A DNA stretch of 33,973 nt from Candidatus Lumbricidiphila eiseniae (GTDB lineage: Bacteria; Actinomycetota; Actinomycetes; Actinomycetales; Microbacteriaceae), in NCBI GenBank assembly GCA_002529645.1, contig NAEP01000014.1, positions 1 through 33,973 of the forward strand, written 5' to 3'. Position 1 is the stretch's first letter; every line of letters starts with the position of its first letter. This document shows positions 1-9,699 of this stretch, in pieces. Both the position numbers and the translations under genes were made by a program. Below the pieces are notes generated by a model. That model was not told where the DNA came from and searched no databases. It saw only the letters and a program-made list of their open reading frames with translations.

Positions 1-2
1 AG

Positions 3-74
3 GTCTACTTCCTCCTCAACCCCGGCATCGAACACATCGCCCCGAACACGAAACGACCCCAAATCGCCGCTTGA
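3..74 (+). CDS. C-terminal tail of an unidentified gene (partial)
   Basis: An open frame enters from the left edge and ends at TGA 72-74, giving 23 residues that begin VYFLLNPGIEHIAP. It does not belong to the NRPS frame that starts immediately after it. A transposase tail is plausible because the neighbouring NRPS domain is cut off exactly here, but I do not recognise the family. A short palindrome CTCCTAGGAG at 75-84 sits on the junction. The call rests on the open frame and on the abrupt change of homology only. Confidence 0.35.
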   Translation, partial: VYFLLNPGIEHIAPNTKRPQIAA

Positions 75-688
75 CTCCTAGGAGAGCATCAGTTGTTGAG
101 GTAGAGCACCACGGACGAGCGGGTACCGCTCTGGCATCAGCCGTTACGGACACAGTCGGCTGGTTCACGGCGACCTACCCCGTGGTCCTCGCGCTCTCGA
201 ACGACATAAGTGTGTCGCTCATCGAATGCAAGGACCGTCTGTCGGTGGCTGCCAGACATGCTCTGGGAGATGGCCTGCTGAGATTACGAGGAGAAATTGG
301 CGATCGAGTTGTAGCTGATCTCACTTTCAACTATCTCGGTGACGTTGAGGAGATCCTCGGGCGGCATTCGATCTTCGCTGATGTAGATCTCGCACCGAAG
401 GGCTCTCGTTCCCCGGGCGAGTACTTGAGATCACGGATCGAAATTGACGCATTCCGGCGCGGAGCTCTCATTGAGTTCCATCTGAAAATAGACCCCAGCG
501 ACAATGGCATCGTCGCTGGACTCTATAGCGCTATGGAGGCCTCCATTGCAAGGGCCGTCGATCGGTCGCGTCAGCACGACGGCTTGCTCACGACAGCGAC
601 GGACGTGGGTGCAGACGAGCTCTCGGCAAAGGCATGGCTCGAGTTGGCCGGCGCGTATGGACGGGGGGACGAAAGCCATGCCGGTTGA
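71..688 (+). CDS. NRPS epimerization-domain fragment, 5'-truncated
   Basis: This is the C-terminal half of an epimerization (E) domain, which converts the tethered L-residue to D in an NRPS module. Visible E-domain motifs are VEVEHHGR (family norm EGHGR), TVGWFTATYPV and LTFNYLGD, in the right order and spacing. The N-terminal half with HHxxxDxxS and everything upstream is absent. Homology begins near base 80, just after an unrelated stop codon at 74. The TTG at 71 used to open the frame is therefore probably not a natural start, and this is most likely a broken gene. Its stop (686-688) overlaps the start of the next NRPS gene (678) by 11 bases, as in a normal NRPS operon. That indicates the original order C-A-T-E followed by C-A-T-E-TE. 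Confidence 0.75.
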   Translation: MTPRRASVVEVEHHGRAGTALASAVTDTVGWFTATYPVVLALSNDISVSLIECKDRLSVAARHALGDGLLRLRGEIGDRVVADLTFNYLGDVEEILGRHSIFADVDLAPKGSRSPGEYLRSRIEIDAFRRGALIEFHLKIDPSDNGIVAGLYSAMEASIARAVDRSRQHDGLLTTATDVGADELSAKAWLELAGAYGRGDESHAG

Positions 689-3600
689 GAGTCGTATTGA
701 GAGGGTCTATGACCTTACGGACTCACAGCAAGCGATACTCGCCCGCACGCTCGGTGATGAATCAGCGGCTTACATCGTGCAGAAATCTCTCATTGTTGAG
801 GGGAGATTTGACCCCGAACGCGGGAGGCAGGCCGCCGCGATGTTAAGCCAGAAACACGAGATCCTTAGGGCGTCGATCTATGTGTCCGGCGAGGGTCTTA
901 CCAAACATGTTGTGCTGCGTGACAGGTCCGTCGAGGTCGCAGTCCTGTCGAAAGGGAGCACCGCGACCGATCAAGTGGAGGCCGCCGAGTTGGAGCGGGG
1001 GTTCGACCTGCGACAGGATCCCCTCCTCAGATTGTTGATCATCGTTGAAGAGGTCGACGTCGTAAAGATCGTGTGGACGTTTCACCACATCATCCTCGAT
1101 GGGTGGTCCCTCGGTGTATTGATCAATGACTTCTTTGACTTCTATGACTCGATAGCTGGCAACAACCCCCACATGGTGGTGCAGGAGGCCCCCTCCTTTG
1201 GTGACCATGTGCAATCCCTAGGCCTAAGGCGAACCCAGGACGCACAAGAGTTCTGGAACACCGAGTTGTCAGGACACGAATCTGATCTCGCTCATCCTTA
1301 TCCGCGCCGCTCTGACACTATCCCGCCATCGCGCGATGCAGTTGTCTTCTCGCTGGAGGATAGCGCCAATGACCTGATTGCCAGCGCTGTCGCGGCGACG
1401 GGGTTGACTGCTAGCAGCATCCTGCAGTTCATCTGGGGTCTTTTGCTCGCCCAGGAGCGTGGCACAGATGACATATTGATAGGGCGGGTTGTTTCTGGCA
1501 GAGACAGTGGCCGAGAAGGCTTTCATGAGGCGGCCGGGATGTATGTCAACACCATTCCGACGCGCATCGTCACATTGCCGGGCGACACCGTTCTCTCGGC
1601 CATGAAACGAATGGCACTTGTCGATGACAAAGCGCGCGAGTTTGAACATGTTCCGTGGTCCAGTGTCCGACGCAACCTATCAAACGAATCTCTAGAGCTT
1701 GCGGCCCTATTCGTCCTGGAGAACTATTACGTTAGGAAAGCGGAATGGCAGGTTGCCGCTGGGCGCGAGTACCACGTTGAGTTGGTTGATCGCCCCGAGT
1801 ACTCGGAGTTTCCGCTAACTCTCGGGGTGACCCTCTTCAACGTATACACCGCCAGCATCGGCTACGACGGTTCACGCTACACCAGGCGCCAGGTCGAAAG
1901 AATCGCCACTCGATATGCCCACCTCCTCGTTTCGGTGTTGGACGCCCCCACCACATTGATAGAGGAACTCCAGCTCCTTCCAACGGAGGAGGAAGCTGAA
2001 CTGCTACTGCTGAGTCATGGTCCGGAGCGTGTCAACTCGCCTGTGTCAGTCGCGGGTCGATTGGCGATTCAGATCGACCAACACCCTGAGCAAGTGGCGC
2101 TTTTGCAGCATGATCGGCACATCTCCTATGGGCAACTTCACGGGTGGGTATCTGCAATTGAGGAGACGATCGCACGATGGCACCTGCCGGTCGGTTCGAG
2201 GGTTGTCGTACTTGGTGATAACTCGATCGATACCGTTCTCGGAATGCTGGGTGTCCTATGGTCCGGGTACTCGTTTGTCACAGTAGATGCGGGGATACCG
2301 ACGGATCGCCTGGCGACCATCTGCCGCGAGTCCGGTGCTGCCGGGCTCCTCATTGCGAAGGCTGCGCCCATTGATGGGGTTGGAGTCACGAACGTTGCGA
2401 TCATTGGCGACATCACGCCGACCAGTCCGCATGGACTAGTCAATGGGCCTCGGCCACCGTTAGATCCCGAAAGGGAGATCTACACGATTTTCACATCCGG
2501 AAGCACCGGGGTTCCCAAAGGGGTACCTGTCCTCGAACAGGGTGTGCTTGATTTAGCTGACGCCGTACAGGCTGCTGGATTTCCTAATCGGGGTCAAACC
2601 AGAGTCGGCCTTGTTGCGAGCGTTGCATTTGACGCGTCACTTCAGCAGATATTCGGCGCTCTTTTGAATGGCAAGACACTCGATGTTCTGCCTTCAGACC
2701 TGAAGGTCAACCCCGAGTCATTCTGGACATATCTCCGGACACATCGAATTGATGCCATCGACGGCACCCCGTCGTTCTGGCGAATGATGCTCAATGAGCT
2801 CAACGGCGATGATCTCTCCCGTTTCCCCACCACGTTCATGGTCGGTGGGGAGCGAATGTCAGGAGTTCTTCTAAAGGACTTTTCAACACGGTTGCCAGGC
2901 GCCACCGTCATCAACGCCTATGGACTGAGTGAAACAACCGTTGATAGTGCGCTCTTCGCTTGCCGCACAGAGGACATTGATGCTTTGGATGTTCCCGTTG
3001 GGAAGCCGATTCCTGGCACGTCAATGTACGTGTTCGATGGCGCAATGAGGTTGCGAGGCGTTGGACTTATCGGGGAGGTTTACATCTCTGGGTCCGCAGT
3101 TACGCCCGGCTACCTTAACGCTGCGGAGCGAGTCGCTTCCTCGGTGATGCGTGATCCGCGAACCCGAACGCGGATGCTCAAAACTGGCGATCTTGGTTAT
3201 TGGGGCGAAGATGGACTTTTGCGCATCGTCGGGCGCTCTGACAACCAGGTAAAGGTGAACGGGTACCGGATTGAACCAGCCGAGATTGAGCACGCACTAC
3301 TCGCCGTTACGGGAATCGAGCATGCCGCAGTGGTGGATGTCGAAGAGGACAAGCGCATCAAGCTGGTTGCCTTCATCGTTTGCGATGCACGGGTTCAGGT
3401 AGGTGAGATCAAGAGTTCGCTAGCGGTCACGCTACCCGCGCACATGGTGCCGCAGCGCTACGTGTATCTCGATGAAATGCCCACAACGATCAGCGGAAAG
3501 ATTGACCGGTCTGCTCTACGGCTTCGACCGGCGAGCCGGGAACCTAGCGGTGAGACAATCGAGCCAGGAAATGCAGGAGAGTACGCGCTCGTAGAAGTCG

Positions 3601-6596
3601 TGGGAAAAGTTCTCAAACGGACGGACGTGTCAATCTCTAGCGATTTCTTTGCGCTTGGAGGTGACTCGATCGAAGCGATTCGCGTAATTGCGTTGCTCTC
3701 GGACTACAGCCTCACAGTTGGGGATATCGTGGCGCATCCCGTCTTGAAAGACCTCGCGCGGCAGATGCGTCTTCGTGCACGAGCCATCGATCAGCGGCCC
3801 TTGGTTGGTGTGACCAAGACGTTTCCTATCCATAGTCAGCTCTGGCGCGTAACAACCCAGGAAAACTATCACCACTTCAACCAAAGCTTGCTTTTTGAGG
3901 TGTCAGGTGACATAGACCTCAGTGACTTGATCCAGGCAGGCAGGGCGATAGTTGGCCATCACGACGCGTTGCGTGCGAGTTTCGGTTTCGGTTCCGATGA
4001 ACTGAACGTTCTTCCGGTTGATGGCGTTGAGCCCGCTGTGCTTGAGCTCTCGACTTCTGAGGCAGAGTTGAGCCGTTCGATCAGCTCGCTTCAACCTTCG
4101 CTTTCCCCGGAGCGCGGGGTCGTCTTCTGTCTGGCGCTCTTGAGAACTGAGCGATGCGCCTACGTTCTTATCGCTATCCACCACGCTGTCTGTGACGCGG
4201 TCTCCTTGCGGATTATTGCTGAGGACATCGGGGCGCTGCTGAGCGCGCGTCGGTCGGGGGCAGTGATGGCACTTCCGGGTCGAACCGATTCGATCCGCTC
4301 GTGGCAGGCGGAACTCTCTGCAGACAGCACCGCGGCGCAATTCGACTCCGAGGAATCATTCTGGCTCGCGCAACTGCCCCCTCGGCGTGGGTCGCGGCGA
4401 GGATCGTCTCAGCATGCAGTCCCCCTGATCGAGACGGAAGTGTCGGACACGATCGTGGATGGAGTCCAGGTGACCTCATTTCTAGCTAGCGGACTTGAGC
4501 GCATGGATCTATCCCTTCAAGCCGTCCTTACAGCCGCGTTCGCGGAGGCATTCAGTCATGTGACTAGACAGGCGGAGCTCTCGCTTCTCCTAGAGGGGCA
4601 CGGTCGTCAACTCGTTGGTTCCGAGATGAACGTGTCCCGCACGATCGGTTGGTTCACCTCAGCACATCCGCTCAGGATGCGTAGCACCAGTAAACGTTCA
4701 ATTGACCTCGAGTACTGTGCGGAAGTTCGTGCACGCATTGCCGCAGTGCCGGGTGGTGGTCTCGGCTTCAGTTGGCGCTATGGAACTCAGCTAACCGACG
4801 AACAGGTTGCCGAGATGAACGCCACAATGCCGATCTTTAACTATCTAGGGGACTTCAATTCAACGGCAGGCGAGAGCTTGCTGATCCCGCGCTCAGATCG
4901 TCCGATGGACGATGTCGCTGGTTCGGTCTTGATGGAGAACCCGCTTATCGTAAATGTCAGTGTCACTGACGGCCGGGTGCGAATTGGTGTGCGACACCGA
5001 GGAGGAATGGCCCATCGTGGAAGGGTCAAACGGCTCATCAAGCGGTTCGGTCTGAACCTGCGTCGCGTTTGCGGGATGTTCGATGAACCATCGTTCGGTC
5101 AGATCTTTACCGCGAGCCTCGCGGCTATCCAGAAGGAGCAGGGCGCGCTTGCCAGCGTGATCAACGAGGACGCTGGCGTTGACGTATTCGCATTCCCGCC
5201 GGCGATGCTCCGAGTCGCCTACGCGCCCATCTATGAGTCGCTCTTCGCGTCGATGGAGAAGTACCGAGTGCACGTGTTTCACCTCCAACCGGGCCCCGCA
5301 CCGGAGGAACAATTCGCTGACTATGTGCGCTCGACCACTGGTGGGACACGCCCGTTCGCGTTCATTGGGTACTCGGGCGGAGCGAACATTGCATACGAGA
5401 CGGCGATCGCGCTCCAAGCCAACGATCTTGATCCGACTCACATGCTGTTCATCGACGGCTTCAAGTGGCAGACAGGCCTTGACTATGCGGTCTTGAACGA
5501 AGACACAGTCGACGGTCTCGTTGAGCAATTTGTGAAGGATGCCGAGATGGGCGACCGCTCGGGCGATGTAGGTGATCTATTGCGGGCGTTAGAGGGCGAG
5601 CGCCATGCATTTATTGCCGAAGGGCAGCGATATCGCGAATACGCTGTGACGCATCAGAATCGCGATCGAGTGCTCGGAAAAACGACGACAGTGCAGCTGC
5701 TGTCGGACGACGTTATTAGCGGGGAGGCGGAAATTCGAAAGGCATGGCAGGAAGTCCTCCGACTTCCAGTGGAATATAAGCAGGGGAACGGCAGTCATCT
5801 ATCGATGCTTGCAAATCCTCGTTACTTGAGAGAAAATCAATTAATGATTGAAGAGATTCTTGATGAGTGGCGGGATGCCTCGCCGACTGGCTCCCCGATC
5901 GTAACCGCGAGAGGACTCACCCGTGTCTATGGTCAGGGAACTGGGAGTGTAAGAGCTCTCGACGGGGTCGATTTTGAGGTTCGCGGTGGTGAGATCGTTG
6001 TGATCTTGGGGTCATCGGGATCCGGCAAGAGCACGCTGCTGAACACGATCAGCACGCTTGACGCACCCGACGACGGCGACGTCGAGTATTTCGGAGTTAG
6101 CGTGGATTTCAAGAACAGGCGTGCGGTCAGGAATGTTCGAAAGACGCACATGGGATTTGTTTTCCAGGCATACAACCTGGTCCCGACATTGAACGTCACG
6201 GACAACATCCTCCTAGGGGGCAACGGGACGCAGTCGTCTGATGCCGTGGAAGAATTGGCGCTAGGTCTGGGGATTCAGGATCTTCTTTCTAAGTATCCAA
6301 CAGAGCTTTCTGGCGGCGAACAACAACGGGTAGCGATCGCGCGCGCGCTGGTGAAACAACCTGCGGTGTTGTTCTGTGACGAGCCGACCGGTGCGCTCGA
6401 TACACGCAACAGCAAGGCCGTCCTCCACTTGTTGTGCGAGTACCGAGATGTGCAAGGGGCTGCGATCGTGCTTGTTACACACAATCCGCAGATCGCGGAG
6501 TTGGCGGATCGAGTCATAACAATGCGCGACGGGCGGATCGTGTCCGAGACCCGACCGCTATCGCCTTCTTCGGTCGATGAGATCGCGTGGGTCTAG
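678..6596 (+). CDS. NRPS module C-A-T-E-TE fused to an ABC ATPase
   Basis: Start ATG 678 follows a GGGGGAC Shine-Dalgarno; the protein has about 1972 residues. Domains in order: condensation (HHIILDGWS 136-144); adenylation (TSGSTGVPKG 606-615, NAYGLSETT, KTGDLG, GRSDNQVKVNGYR 852-864, SGKIDRSAL 939); carrier (GGDSIEA, Ser 997); epimerization (HHAVCDAVS 1168-1176, EGHGR, TIGWFT, NYLGD); thioesterase (GYSGG Ser 1566, GSHLSML His 1707); then a full LolD/MacB-type ATPase (Walker A GSSGSGKST at 1778, LSGGEQQ at 1877, FCDEPTGALD, VTHN). My manual pocket alignment reads D-A-Q-D-M-G-A-V-D, close to the published Gln code DAQDLGVVDK, so a D-Gln product residue is inferred. The TE-ATPase join has no stop. 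An in-frame ATG at 5844 with GAGAGA upstream could start a separate ATPase. The ATPase should power the permease that overlaps its 3' end. Confidence 0.9.
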   Translation: MPVESRIERVYDLTDSQQAILARTLGDESAAYIVQKSLIVEGRFDPERGRQAAAMLSQKHEILRASIYVSGEGLTKHVVLRDRSVEVAVLSKGSTATDQVEAAELERGFDLRQDPLLRLLIIVEEVDVVKIVWTFHHIILDGWSLGVLINDFFDFYDSIAGNNPHMVVQEAPSFGDHVQSLGLRRTQDAQEFWNTELSGHESDLAHPYPRRSDTIPPSRDAVVFSLEDSANDLIASAVAATGLTASSILQFIWGLLLAQERGTDDILIGRVVSGRDSGREGFHEAAGMYVNTIPTRIVTLPGDTVLSAMKRMALVDDKAREFEHVPWSSVRRNLSNESLELAALFVLENYYVRKAEWQVAAGREYHVELVDRPEYSEFPLTLGVTLFNVYTASIGYDGSRYTRRQVERIATRYAHLLVSVLDAPTTLIEELQLLPTEEEAELLLLSHGPERVNSPVSVAGRLAIQIDQHPEQVALLQHDRHISYGQLHGWVSAIEETIARWHLPVGSRVVVLGDNSIDTVLGMLGVLWSGYSFVTVDAGIPTDRLATICRESGAAGLLIAKAAPIDGVGVTNVAIIGDITPTSPHGLVNGPRPPLDPEREIYTIFTSGSTGVPKGVPVLEQGVLDLADAVQAAGFPNRGQTRVGLVASVAFDASLQQIFGALLNGKTLDVLPSDLKVNPESFWTYLRTHRIDAIDGTPSFWRMMLNELNGDDLSRFPTTFMVGGERMSGVLLKDFSTRLPGATVINAYGLSETTVDSALFACRTEDIDALDVPVGKPIPGTSMYVFDGAMRLRGVGLIGEVYISGSAVTPGYLNAAERVASSVMRDPRTRTRMLKTGDLGYWGEDGLLRIVGRSDNQVKVNGYRIEPAEIEHALLAVTGIEHAAVVDVEEDKRIKLVAFIVCDARVQVGEIKSSLAVTLPAHMVPQRYVYLDEMPTTISGKIDRSALRLRPASREPSGETIEPGNAGEYALVEVVGKVLKRTDVSISSDFFALGGDSIEAIRVIALLSDYSLTVGDIVAHPVLKDLARQMRLRARAIDQRPLVGVTKTFPIHSQLWRVTTQENYHHFNQSLLFEVSGDIDLSDLIQAGRAIVGHHDALRASFGFGSDELNVLPVDGVEPAVLELSTSEAELSRSISSLQPSLSPERGVVFCLALLRTERCAYVLIAIHHAVCDAVSLRIIAEDIGALLSARRSGAVMALPGRTDSIRSWQAELSADSTAAQFDSEESFWLAQLPPRRGSRRGSSQHAVPLIETEVSDTIVDGVQVTSFLASGLERMDLSLQAVLTAAFAEAFSHVTRQAELSLLLEGHGRQLVGSEMNVSRTIGWFTSAHPLRMRSTSKRSIDLEYCAEVRARIAAVPGGGLGFSWRYGTQLTDEQVAEMNATMPIFNYLGDFNSTAGESLLIPRSDRPMDDVAGSVLMENPLIVNVSVTDGRVRIGVRHRGGMAHRGRVKRLIKRFGLNLRRVCGMFDEPSFGQIFTASLAAIQKEQGALASVINEDAGVDVFAFPPAMLRVAYAPIYESLFASMEKYRVHVFHLQPGPAPEEQFADYVRSTTGGTRPFAFIGYSGGANIAYETAIALQANDLDPTHMLFIDGFKWQTGLDYAVLNEDTVDGLVEQFVKDAEMGDRSGDVGDLLRALEGERHAFIAEGQRYREYAVTHQNRDRVLGKTTTVQLLSDDVISGEAEIRKAWQEVLRLPVEYKQGNGSHLSMLANPRYLRENQLMIEEILDEWRDASPTGSPIVTARGLTRVYGQGTGSVRALDGVDFEVRGGEIVVILGSSGSGKSTLLNTISTLDAPDDGDVEYFGVSVDFKNRRAVRNVRKTHMGFVFQAYNLVPTLNVTDNILLGGNGTQSSDAVEELALGLGIQDLLSKYPTELSGGEQQRVAIARALVKQPAVLFCDEPTGALDTRNSKAVLHLLCEYRDVQGAAIVLVTHNPQIAELADRVITMRDGRIVSETRPLSPSSVDEIAWV

Positions 6597-8955
6597 TGTG
6601 AGACTCCTCCTGAAAGCCAACTTCCGGGTGTTGCGTGGCAGCCTGGTGACCGGTGTTATTTTGGTTCTGTTTGCGGTGGTATCAGGGTTTGTTAGCTCGT
6701 ACCTGTATTACGGGAACGTCCCGATGATGCGCGCATATGAAGCTAGCTTGGCGTCGTCGAATGTTGAGCAGTTCCGCTTCCTTCCTGCGCTGGAGCTAAC
6801 CGATTCTGAGATCTCAGAAATTGTTGCAACTTCAGGGATCACAACCTCGGCGGACCAACCTCCAACTGTCCAGGGGTTTGCCTCGGACGACCGTATCAAC
6901 CTTGTCCCTTACTACGATGTGCGCGCGTCCGAGCTTTCGGAACAATACGACTTTGCCTATGAGAGTGTGAGGGTGAAGGTAGTGGACACCGACGGTGTCC
7001 ACTACTACGTGAGTACCAAGCCCGCGTCCATCAACCGCGTCGTGACCGCTGACGGTGCGAGGGAGGTCAAGGACGGCGAAGTTTTGATGACGGCGCAACA
7101 TGCGCGCCTTTCCGATCTGAAGATCGGGGATTCTGTCTTGATAGGCAGTACCGCCTACAGGATTGCCGGGACGTATTTTCAGCCATCCAATTCGTTACTT
7201 GGAGCTTCTGGCAGCGGTGCTCTTGGCAATACCGCAAATGCTGGCATTCTGATGTCCGAATCGGATTTCGAGTCTGTTGAGTCCCCGGCGGACCTGATCT
7301 TTGTGGGTGTCTCGCACGATGGAACTCCCACATCGATTCTCGCCGGGATGCGGTCAAACGATCGGGTGTCGTACGTGTCGTCAAGCGACCACCTAGCGTC
7401 GATCAGCGCGCTGAGGGACAACTTCAGTACAAGTCTTACGCTCATGCTCATTGGGACAGCGTTGTTTGCATGTGCTGTTGTGCTTGTTGTTTGGCAGATC
7501 ATCAGGAACAACCTGCGCCGCTCCGTCGCCGTCGTCGGTGTCATGAAGGCCATCGGCTTGCATCCGCTGAGCATCGGAGCGTCTTTCGCCGTCTATGTTG
7601 TACCCGTGCTCATTGGCGTTTGTCTTGGTTCGCTTGTGGGGTACCTGCTGGCGCCGTCGTTTGGCGCAGGTTATCTCAGGATCTTTGAGTTCTATTTGCC
7701 GGCGTTAGTACCCGACGTGCCATTCACTGTCCTGCAGGTGCTGCTCGCGCTCGTCGTGCCTCTTCTAGTGTGCATCGCCACGGCGATGCGGCTGGTCAGG
7801 TCGGAAACGCTCGCTCTGCTTAACGGTGGGTTCATCTCGTCGTCCACGCTTCGGTTGCGATGGTTGTATTCGGCAATGCGTCGATTCAGCATGACAACGC
7901 GAGTGAGATGGTCATTTGCCTTGTCGAATGCACCGCGAGTTTTTGTCGTAGTCGCGTCCGCCGCAGTATCTGTCCTTGTACTTGCATTCTCTCTCGCGAT
8001 TCTCGCCATGGGAGCGCGACCGCTCGACCAGCTACGCGCTTCAATGAACTTCGACGATCTTGTCCAGTACACGACACCTCAGAACTCAGGGCAATCGAGT
8101 GCTAACAAGGGTTACGCAGACAGTTTTTACATCTCGGGTGCGGGGTCGAGCAACGTTGATCGGTCATTTGATGCCCTATTCGTTGACCCCTCCTTCAGTG
8201 CAATTTTGGCACCAGGTTCCGATGGCCGACAGATCTTCGAGCTGTTGGGGAGCGGGGAAATTGTCGTTTCATCGAAGTTTGCGTCTGACTATGGCGTGGT
8301 TGTCGGCGATCGTGTCTCGATTCAGCCACAGAGTCTGCCAGCCGTTTCTCTCGTGGTTGCAGGCATTAACCCGATCGCCATGGACACGAGGATGTATCTC
8401 CCGACGAGTGACCTTCCTGACCTCGTCCCAGCTGCCGAGCGGAATGCTTTCAACACGTGGTTCTCCACTGGTGGGTTAGCGCCAGCATCTGAGTCTGACG
8501 CGGTGGTTGTCTCCAAGCAGATACTTGTTGACCAAGCCCAGAACGCGATCTCCGCGAGCTTCACTCTTGTGCCAGTCCTGATCTTTATCGCGGTAGTGCT
8601 TTCGCTAGGCGTGCTGTTCCTCATTGCGTATTTGAATGTCTTCGACAATCGTCGCATGATCGCACTCCTCGATCAGCTTGGATATCAAGCCTCCGACTCT
8701 GTGAGACTTGTGATCAACGTCTACGGCTTTGTCATTTTGGTGGGTGCCGTAGGCGGGGCGCTCGTGTCCCCGCTTCTTCTTGCGGCGTTTGGTGGGATCG
8801 TCGCTCAAGCCTCGGACTATCACCTCGTGCTTGAGACCGGCTGGCCTTCCTTGGCCGTCGTCGCTCTCGCCGTCGTAGCCTTCGCACAGTTGTCCCATTT
8901 CCTGGTACTTCCTTGGGTGAGGAAGATTAGCCCGACCGCATTGGCTTACAGCTGA
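6577..8955 (+). CDS. MacB/FtsX-type ABC transporter permease
   Basis: A 792-residue membrane protein of the FtsX/MacB permease type. There is one N-terminal membrane helix, a large extracytoplasmic region, and a three-helix FtsX block (about residues 285-410). A second half repeats this: a helix near 450, an extracytoplasmic region, and three C-terminal helices ending in KISPTALAY, a typical FtsX tail. The duplicated FtsX architecture fits exporters of peptides, lipids or antibiotics. The ATG at 6577 lies inside the preceding NRPS-ATPase gene (20-base overlap). A GTG at 6598 directly after that stop is an in-frame alternative. Overlap with the fused ATPase implies the two make one exporter, probably for the NRPS product. 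Substrate is inferred from context only. Confidence 0.85.
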   Translation: MRSRGSSVRLLLKANFRVLRGSLVTGVILVLFAVVSGFVSSYLYYGNVPMMRAYEASLASSNVEQFRFLPALELTDSEISEIVATSGITTSADQPPTVQGFASDDRINLVPYYDVRASELSEQYDFAYESVRVKVVDTDGVHYYVSTKPASINRVVTADGAREVKDGEVLMTAQHARLSDLKIGDSVLIGSTAYRIAGTYFQPSNSLLGASGSGALGNTANAGILMSESDFESVESPADLIFVGVSHDGTPTSILAGMRSNDRVSYVSSSDHLASISALRDNFSTSLTLMLIGTALFACAVVLVVWQIIRNNLRRSVAVVGVMKAIGLHPLSIGASFAVYVVPVLIGVCLGSLVGYLLAPSFGAGYLRIFEFYLPALVPDVPFTVLQVLLALVVPLLVCIATAMRLVRSETLALLNGGFISSSTLRLRWLYSAMRRFSMTTRVRWSFALSNAPRVFVVVASAAVSVLVLAFSLAILAMGARPLDQLRASMNFDDLVQYTTPQNSGQSSANKGYADSFYISGAGSSNVDRSFDALFVDPSFSAILAPGSDGRQIFELLGSGEIVVSSKFASDYGVVVGDRVSIQPQSLPAVSLVVAGINPIAMDTRMYLPTSDLPDLVPAAERNAFNTWFSTGGLAPASESDAVVVSKQILVDQAQNAISASFTLVPVLIFIAVVLSLGVLFLIAYLNVFDNRRMIALLDQLGYQASDSVRLVINVYGFVILVGAVGGALVSPLLLAAFGGIVAQASDYHLVLETGWPSLAVVALAVVAFAQLSHFLVLPWVRKISPTALAYS

Positions 8956-8970
8956 GACTGGTAAGCGACC

Positions 8971-9699
8971 GTGGATCTGGCAGACAACGCTTGTCACGTC
9001 TGGCTGTTCTCCGTCCAGGCGGCAGTGGAACTCTGTGAATCCGGGGGTTGCAGGGGAGCTGAAACGATAGGACACCACCGATTCTGTCCGTGCGTTCGGA
9101 CAGTCGTATTGTCCTGGTACGTAGGGAAAGCTCCAGCTTTGTTATCGATACGCCGTGAGGTGTCATCGGATCGTGACTCAGGGAGGCCATTCCTGGCGGA
9201 TCATATTCTGGACTTCAGCATTTCCCATTGTTCCGAGCTGTTCGCGATCGCGATCGTCTCTCATGGTCGAGTTGGTGTCGATGCAGAACTGGAGGTGCTC
9301 CCCAGTGTGCGGGCCGACATTGCTGGCCTGGTGCTCACGTCACGGGAAGCGAGCAGTCTCGCCCTGGTCGGCGAGACGTCGACCGAGAGGCGGTTTACGT
9401 CCTTCTGGTGCCGAAAGGAGGCCGTCAGCAAGTATTCCGGACATGGACTTGCGTTTCCATTCACGGTTCTTGACGTGCTCGACGATGATGTCCAATCGGT
9501 GTCCCCGATAGACTCCTTTGCAGTTAAGGCTCGCGTGAGGAGCTGGACGGCCGGCAATGGCGCTGAGTGTGCAGTGGCCTTCGGCATGGACGTTGATGAG
9601 CTGCAAATCTTCGATCTTTCAACCGCGGACAGGCTATCGGGCAAGAGCCTGATTCCTGAGGTTCAGGAGTCGCTGCCGCCTAGAACAAACCAGGGCTGA
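8971..9699 (+). CDS. 4'-phosphopantetheinyl transferase, Sfp type
   Basis: It transfers 4'-phosphopantetheine from CoA to the carrier-domain serine (Ser 997 of the NRPS). Family motifs seen: GRPFL (71-75), SISHC (83-87), VGVDAELE (101-108, Mg-binding Asp and Glu) and FWCRKEAVSKYSGHG (145-159, equivalent to the W-x-x-KEA-x-x-K motif). Length 242 aa matches the family. The start is a GTG at 8971, 15 bases after the permease stop, consistent with one transcript from the NRPS onward. Having a dedicated activating enzyme makes the cluster self-contained. The first 50 residues match the family less clearly, so the true start could be internal. Confidence 0.88.
   Translation: MDLADNACHVWLFSVQAAVELCESGGCRGAETIGHHRFCPCVRTVVLSWYVGKAPALLSIRREVSSDRDSGRPFLADHILDFSISHCSELFAIAIVSHGRVGVDAELEVLPSVRADIAGLVLTSREASSLALVGETSTERRFTSFWCRKEAVSKYSGHGLAFPFTVLDVLDDDVQSVSPIDSFAVKARVRSWTAGNGAECAVAFGMDVDELQIFDLSTADRLSGKSLIPEVQESLPPRTNQG

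Noticed and set aside
504..677. Upstream extension of the NRPS frame to an ATG at 504
   Set aside because: Overlaps the E-domain fragment in another frame, and the C domain begins after the ATG at 678, which has a good ribosome site.
4893..5528. 211-codon minus-strand open frame inside the NRPS
   Set aside because: Lies opposite the E and TE domains, whose motifs are unmistakable; no family resemblance.
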